Assembly: GCA_023301405.1 (NCBI GenBank)
Contig: JALZUX010000453.1
Span: forward strand, 1-7,163
Origin: Granulosicoccaceae bacterium
GTDB taxonomy: Bacteria; Pseudomonadota; Gammaproteobacteria; Granulosicoccales; Granulosicoccaceae
Direction of reading: 5' to 3'
Length of the DNA: 7,163 nucleotides
Shown here: positions 6,011 to 7,163 of the stretch, in pieces
How the letters are laid out: the number at the start of each line of letters is the position of its first letter
How positions within the stretch are numbered: position 1 is the stretch's first letter
Position numbers and translations under genes: made by a program
Notes under the pieces: model-generated
The model's database searches: none
Told to the model about the DNA's origin: nothing
What the model saw: the letters and a program-made list of their open reading frames with translations, nothing else

Positions 6011-6400
6011 TTAGAACTTTGCATAAGCCTTGTTCAGCTCAACCATGGGGTGGGACGGTGACATCTGAAACTTAATCAGCAACTCGCGTGCGATCATGTC
6101 TCTGTCCTGTTGGTTGTCTGGCAGCTTCATTTCTTCAGGAACCGTAACCCAGCCGTTGATATTTCTATCAAACACTGCAGCCCGGCTCTCTTCATAGCCC
6201 ATATGAACATCCTCAAGCCAGTTTAGATCCTGCCACCCCATGGTTTCCATGTACTTGGCAAGAAACGGAGTGATCCGTGCGTAATCAGGAACCAGATTTA
6301 CATCGTATCGGTAGCCGATATGCTGACCAATGGTTTTCTCGCGCTCAGAGTCGAGGCCATCGGTATTGATGAAATGATCAATGTCATCTTTTTTAGCCAT
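6011..6400 (-). CDS. unrecognised small protein following the glutamate-synthase-like gene, 129 aa
   Basis: Soluble, acidic-leaning protein with no signal peptide, membrane helix or cysteine-rich motif. I recognise no family. It starts with a charged segment (MAKKDDIDHFIN), has an aromatic central part (MGWQDLNWLEDVHMGYEESRA at about 54-74), and ends in a C-terminal helix region with PSHPMVELNKAYAKF. ATG at 6398-6400 is well supported: TAGGAGA lies 7 nt upstream, and its TAG is also the stop codon of the preceding gene (6411-6413), leaving only 10 bp between the genes. That makes co-transcription and coupling with the GlxD/MgsC-like gene nearly certain. A role as a small accessory or extra subunit of that enzyme is an inference from this arrangement alone. 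Confidence 0.85.
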   Translation of the reverse strand: MAKKDDIDHFINTDGLDSEREKTIGQHIGYRYDVNLVPDYARITPFLAKYMETMGWQDLNWLEDVHMGYEESRAAVFDRNINGWVTVPEEMKLPDNQQDRDMIARELLIKFQMSPSHPMVELNKAYAKF

Positions 6401-6406
6401 AGTGTA

Positions 6407-6413
6407 TCTCCTA
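6407..6413 (-). promoter_or_regulatory. ribosome binding site overlapping the upstream stop codon
   Basis: TAGGAGA on the minus strand contains both the TAG stop of the glutamate-synthase-like gene and the AGGAG Shine-Dalgarno of the 129-residue gene (7-nt spacer). This fixes the downstream start and indicates translational coupling. Confidence 0.8.
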
Positions 6414-7163
6414 GTAACGAGTCATGTCGGGACGACCAACAGTGTGTTGCGAACCAGCCAATGGCACTTGCGCCAAAGCCGATGCTTCCATCGTCAGTGC
6501 CGCCAGATCTTCAGGCTCTAATGAATGCATGTAGGTTTTGCCGCAAGCACGCGCCAGCAACTGGGCTTCGATGGTCAAGGTGTGCAGGAAGTTGTAAACA
6601 CGCTCTGCAGCAGCGTCAGGGTCAAGCCGCGCTCGCAGCTTAGGGTCCTGAGTTGCCACGCCAACAGGACAACGCCCGGTATGACAGTGGTAGCAATGCC
6701 CTGCTTCAACGCCCATTTCTTTTTCAAAGTCAGCTTCAGGGATGTCTTTGTTACAGTTAAGCGCCATCAACGACGAGTGACCGATCGCTACAGCATCTGC
6801 ACCCAGTGCAATGGCTTTTGCCAAATCACCACCGTTACGAATACCGCCGGCGTAAACCAATGAAATTTCGCCAGTCTTACCTACATCATCCAACGCTTTA
6901 CGCGCCTGTCTGATCGCAGCGATACCCGGCACGCCGGTTTCTTCAGTGGCGATATGAGGGCCTGCGCCTGTGCCGCCTTCCATGCCATCGATGTAGATCA
7001 CATCAGGGTCACACTTGGCCGCCATTCGCACGTCATCATAAACACGCGCCGCACCCAGCTTCAGCTGAATAGGTATTTCCCAGTTAGTCGCTTCACGGAC
7101 TTCCTGAATTTTAAGCGCCAGGTCATCAGGACCAAGCCAGTCAGGATGGCGAGCGGGTGAACG
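6411..7163 (-). CDS. FMN-binding glutamate synthase-domain protein (GlxD/MgsC-like), C-terminal 250 aa, 5' end outside window
   Basis: Partial gene entering from the right edge; the frame is open to base 7163, so the internal GTG at 7029-7031 is not the start. It matches the FMN/alpha-beta-barrel synthase domain of glutamate synthase. Numbering within the fragment: RHPDWLGPDDL (5-15); KLGAAR (35-40); the flavin-site loop DGMEGGTGAGP (59-69); the glycine-rich phosphate loop VYAGGIRNGGDLAKAIALGA (103-122); AIGHSSL; and an Fe-S cysteine motif Cys157-x2-Cys160-x4-Cys165 in HCYHCHTGRCPVGVATQ. The RHPDW...GPDDL wording and the NFLHTLTIEAQLLARACGK tail are typical, from memory, of stand-alone GlxD/MgsC subunits rather than of the large GltB chain. 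Such subunits work with separate amidotransferase and GXGXG subunits as a glutamate synthase-like enzyme or as N-methylglutamate synthase (glutamate plus methylamine to N-methylglutamate plus ammonia). Which reaction applies here cannot be decided without the genes to the right. Confidence 0.9.
   Translation of the reverse strand, partial: RSPARHPDWLGPDDLALKIQEVREATNWEIPIQLKLGAARVYDDVRMAAKCDPDVIYIDGMEGGTGAGPHIATEETGVPGIAAIRQARKALDDVGKTGEISLVYAGGIRNGGDLAKAIALGADAVAIGHSSLMALNCNKDIPEADFEKEMGVEAGHCYHCHTGRCPVGVATQDPKLRARLDPDAAAERVYNFLHTLTIEAQLLARACGKTYMHSLEPEDLAALTMEASALAQVPLAGSQHTVGRPDMTRY

Overview
The window looks like chromosome of a Gram-negative bacterium with moderate GC, most plausibly a marine gammaproteobacterium. 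That placement is an inference from protein flavour, the ammonium-transporter and glutamate-synthase-like context and the style of the intergenic repeats; no rRNA, tRNA or other strong marker is present. There is no phage, IS transposase, CRISPR array or tRNA. All genes read on the minus strand except the first.

Layout. 1-119: upstream region of a plus-strand alpha/beta hydrolase, with several inverted repeats including an operator-like dyad. 120-821 (+): small alpha/beta hydrolase with a complete Ser-Asp-His triad and a TTG start. 843-2462 (-): AMP-forming acyl-CoA synthetase of the medium-chain type, convergent with the hydrolase (21 bp between stops). 2569-3138, possibly to 3222 (-): unrecognised soluble protein. 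About 3223-3750: a long gene-poor stretch holding a branched inverted-repeat structure, a 9-bp hairpin and a short degenerate tandem repeat. 3752-3776: strong minus-strand intrinsic terminator. 3803-3988 (-): 61-residue single-pass membrane protein whose ATG abuts the stop codon of the gene before it. 3989-5485 (-): Amt-family ammonium channel with an unusual Pro/Arg-rich C-terminal tail. 5486-6010: 525 bp without a convincing gene, containing hairpins and presumably the amt promoter. 6011-6400 (-): unrecognised 129-residue protein. 6411-7163 (-): C-terminal 250 residues of an FMN/Fe-S glutamate-synthase-domain protein of the GlxD/MgsC type, running off the right edge.

How they fit. The right half is a nitrogen module: the glutamate-synthase-like subunit, which in known relatives belongs to a three-subunit glutamate synthase-like or N-methylglutamate synthase complex, is followed by a tightly spaced small gene, and then by the ammonium channel with its translationally coupled small membrane protein. 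The left half (hydrolase, acyl-CoA ligase) suggests acyl/ester or carboxylic-acid metabolism and has no visible link to the nitrogen genes. The points most worth a second look are the coupled Amt plus mini-membrane-protein pair with its cationic tail, the unknown 129-residue partner of the glutamate-synthase-like subunit, and the branched repeat at 3482-3587.
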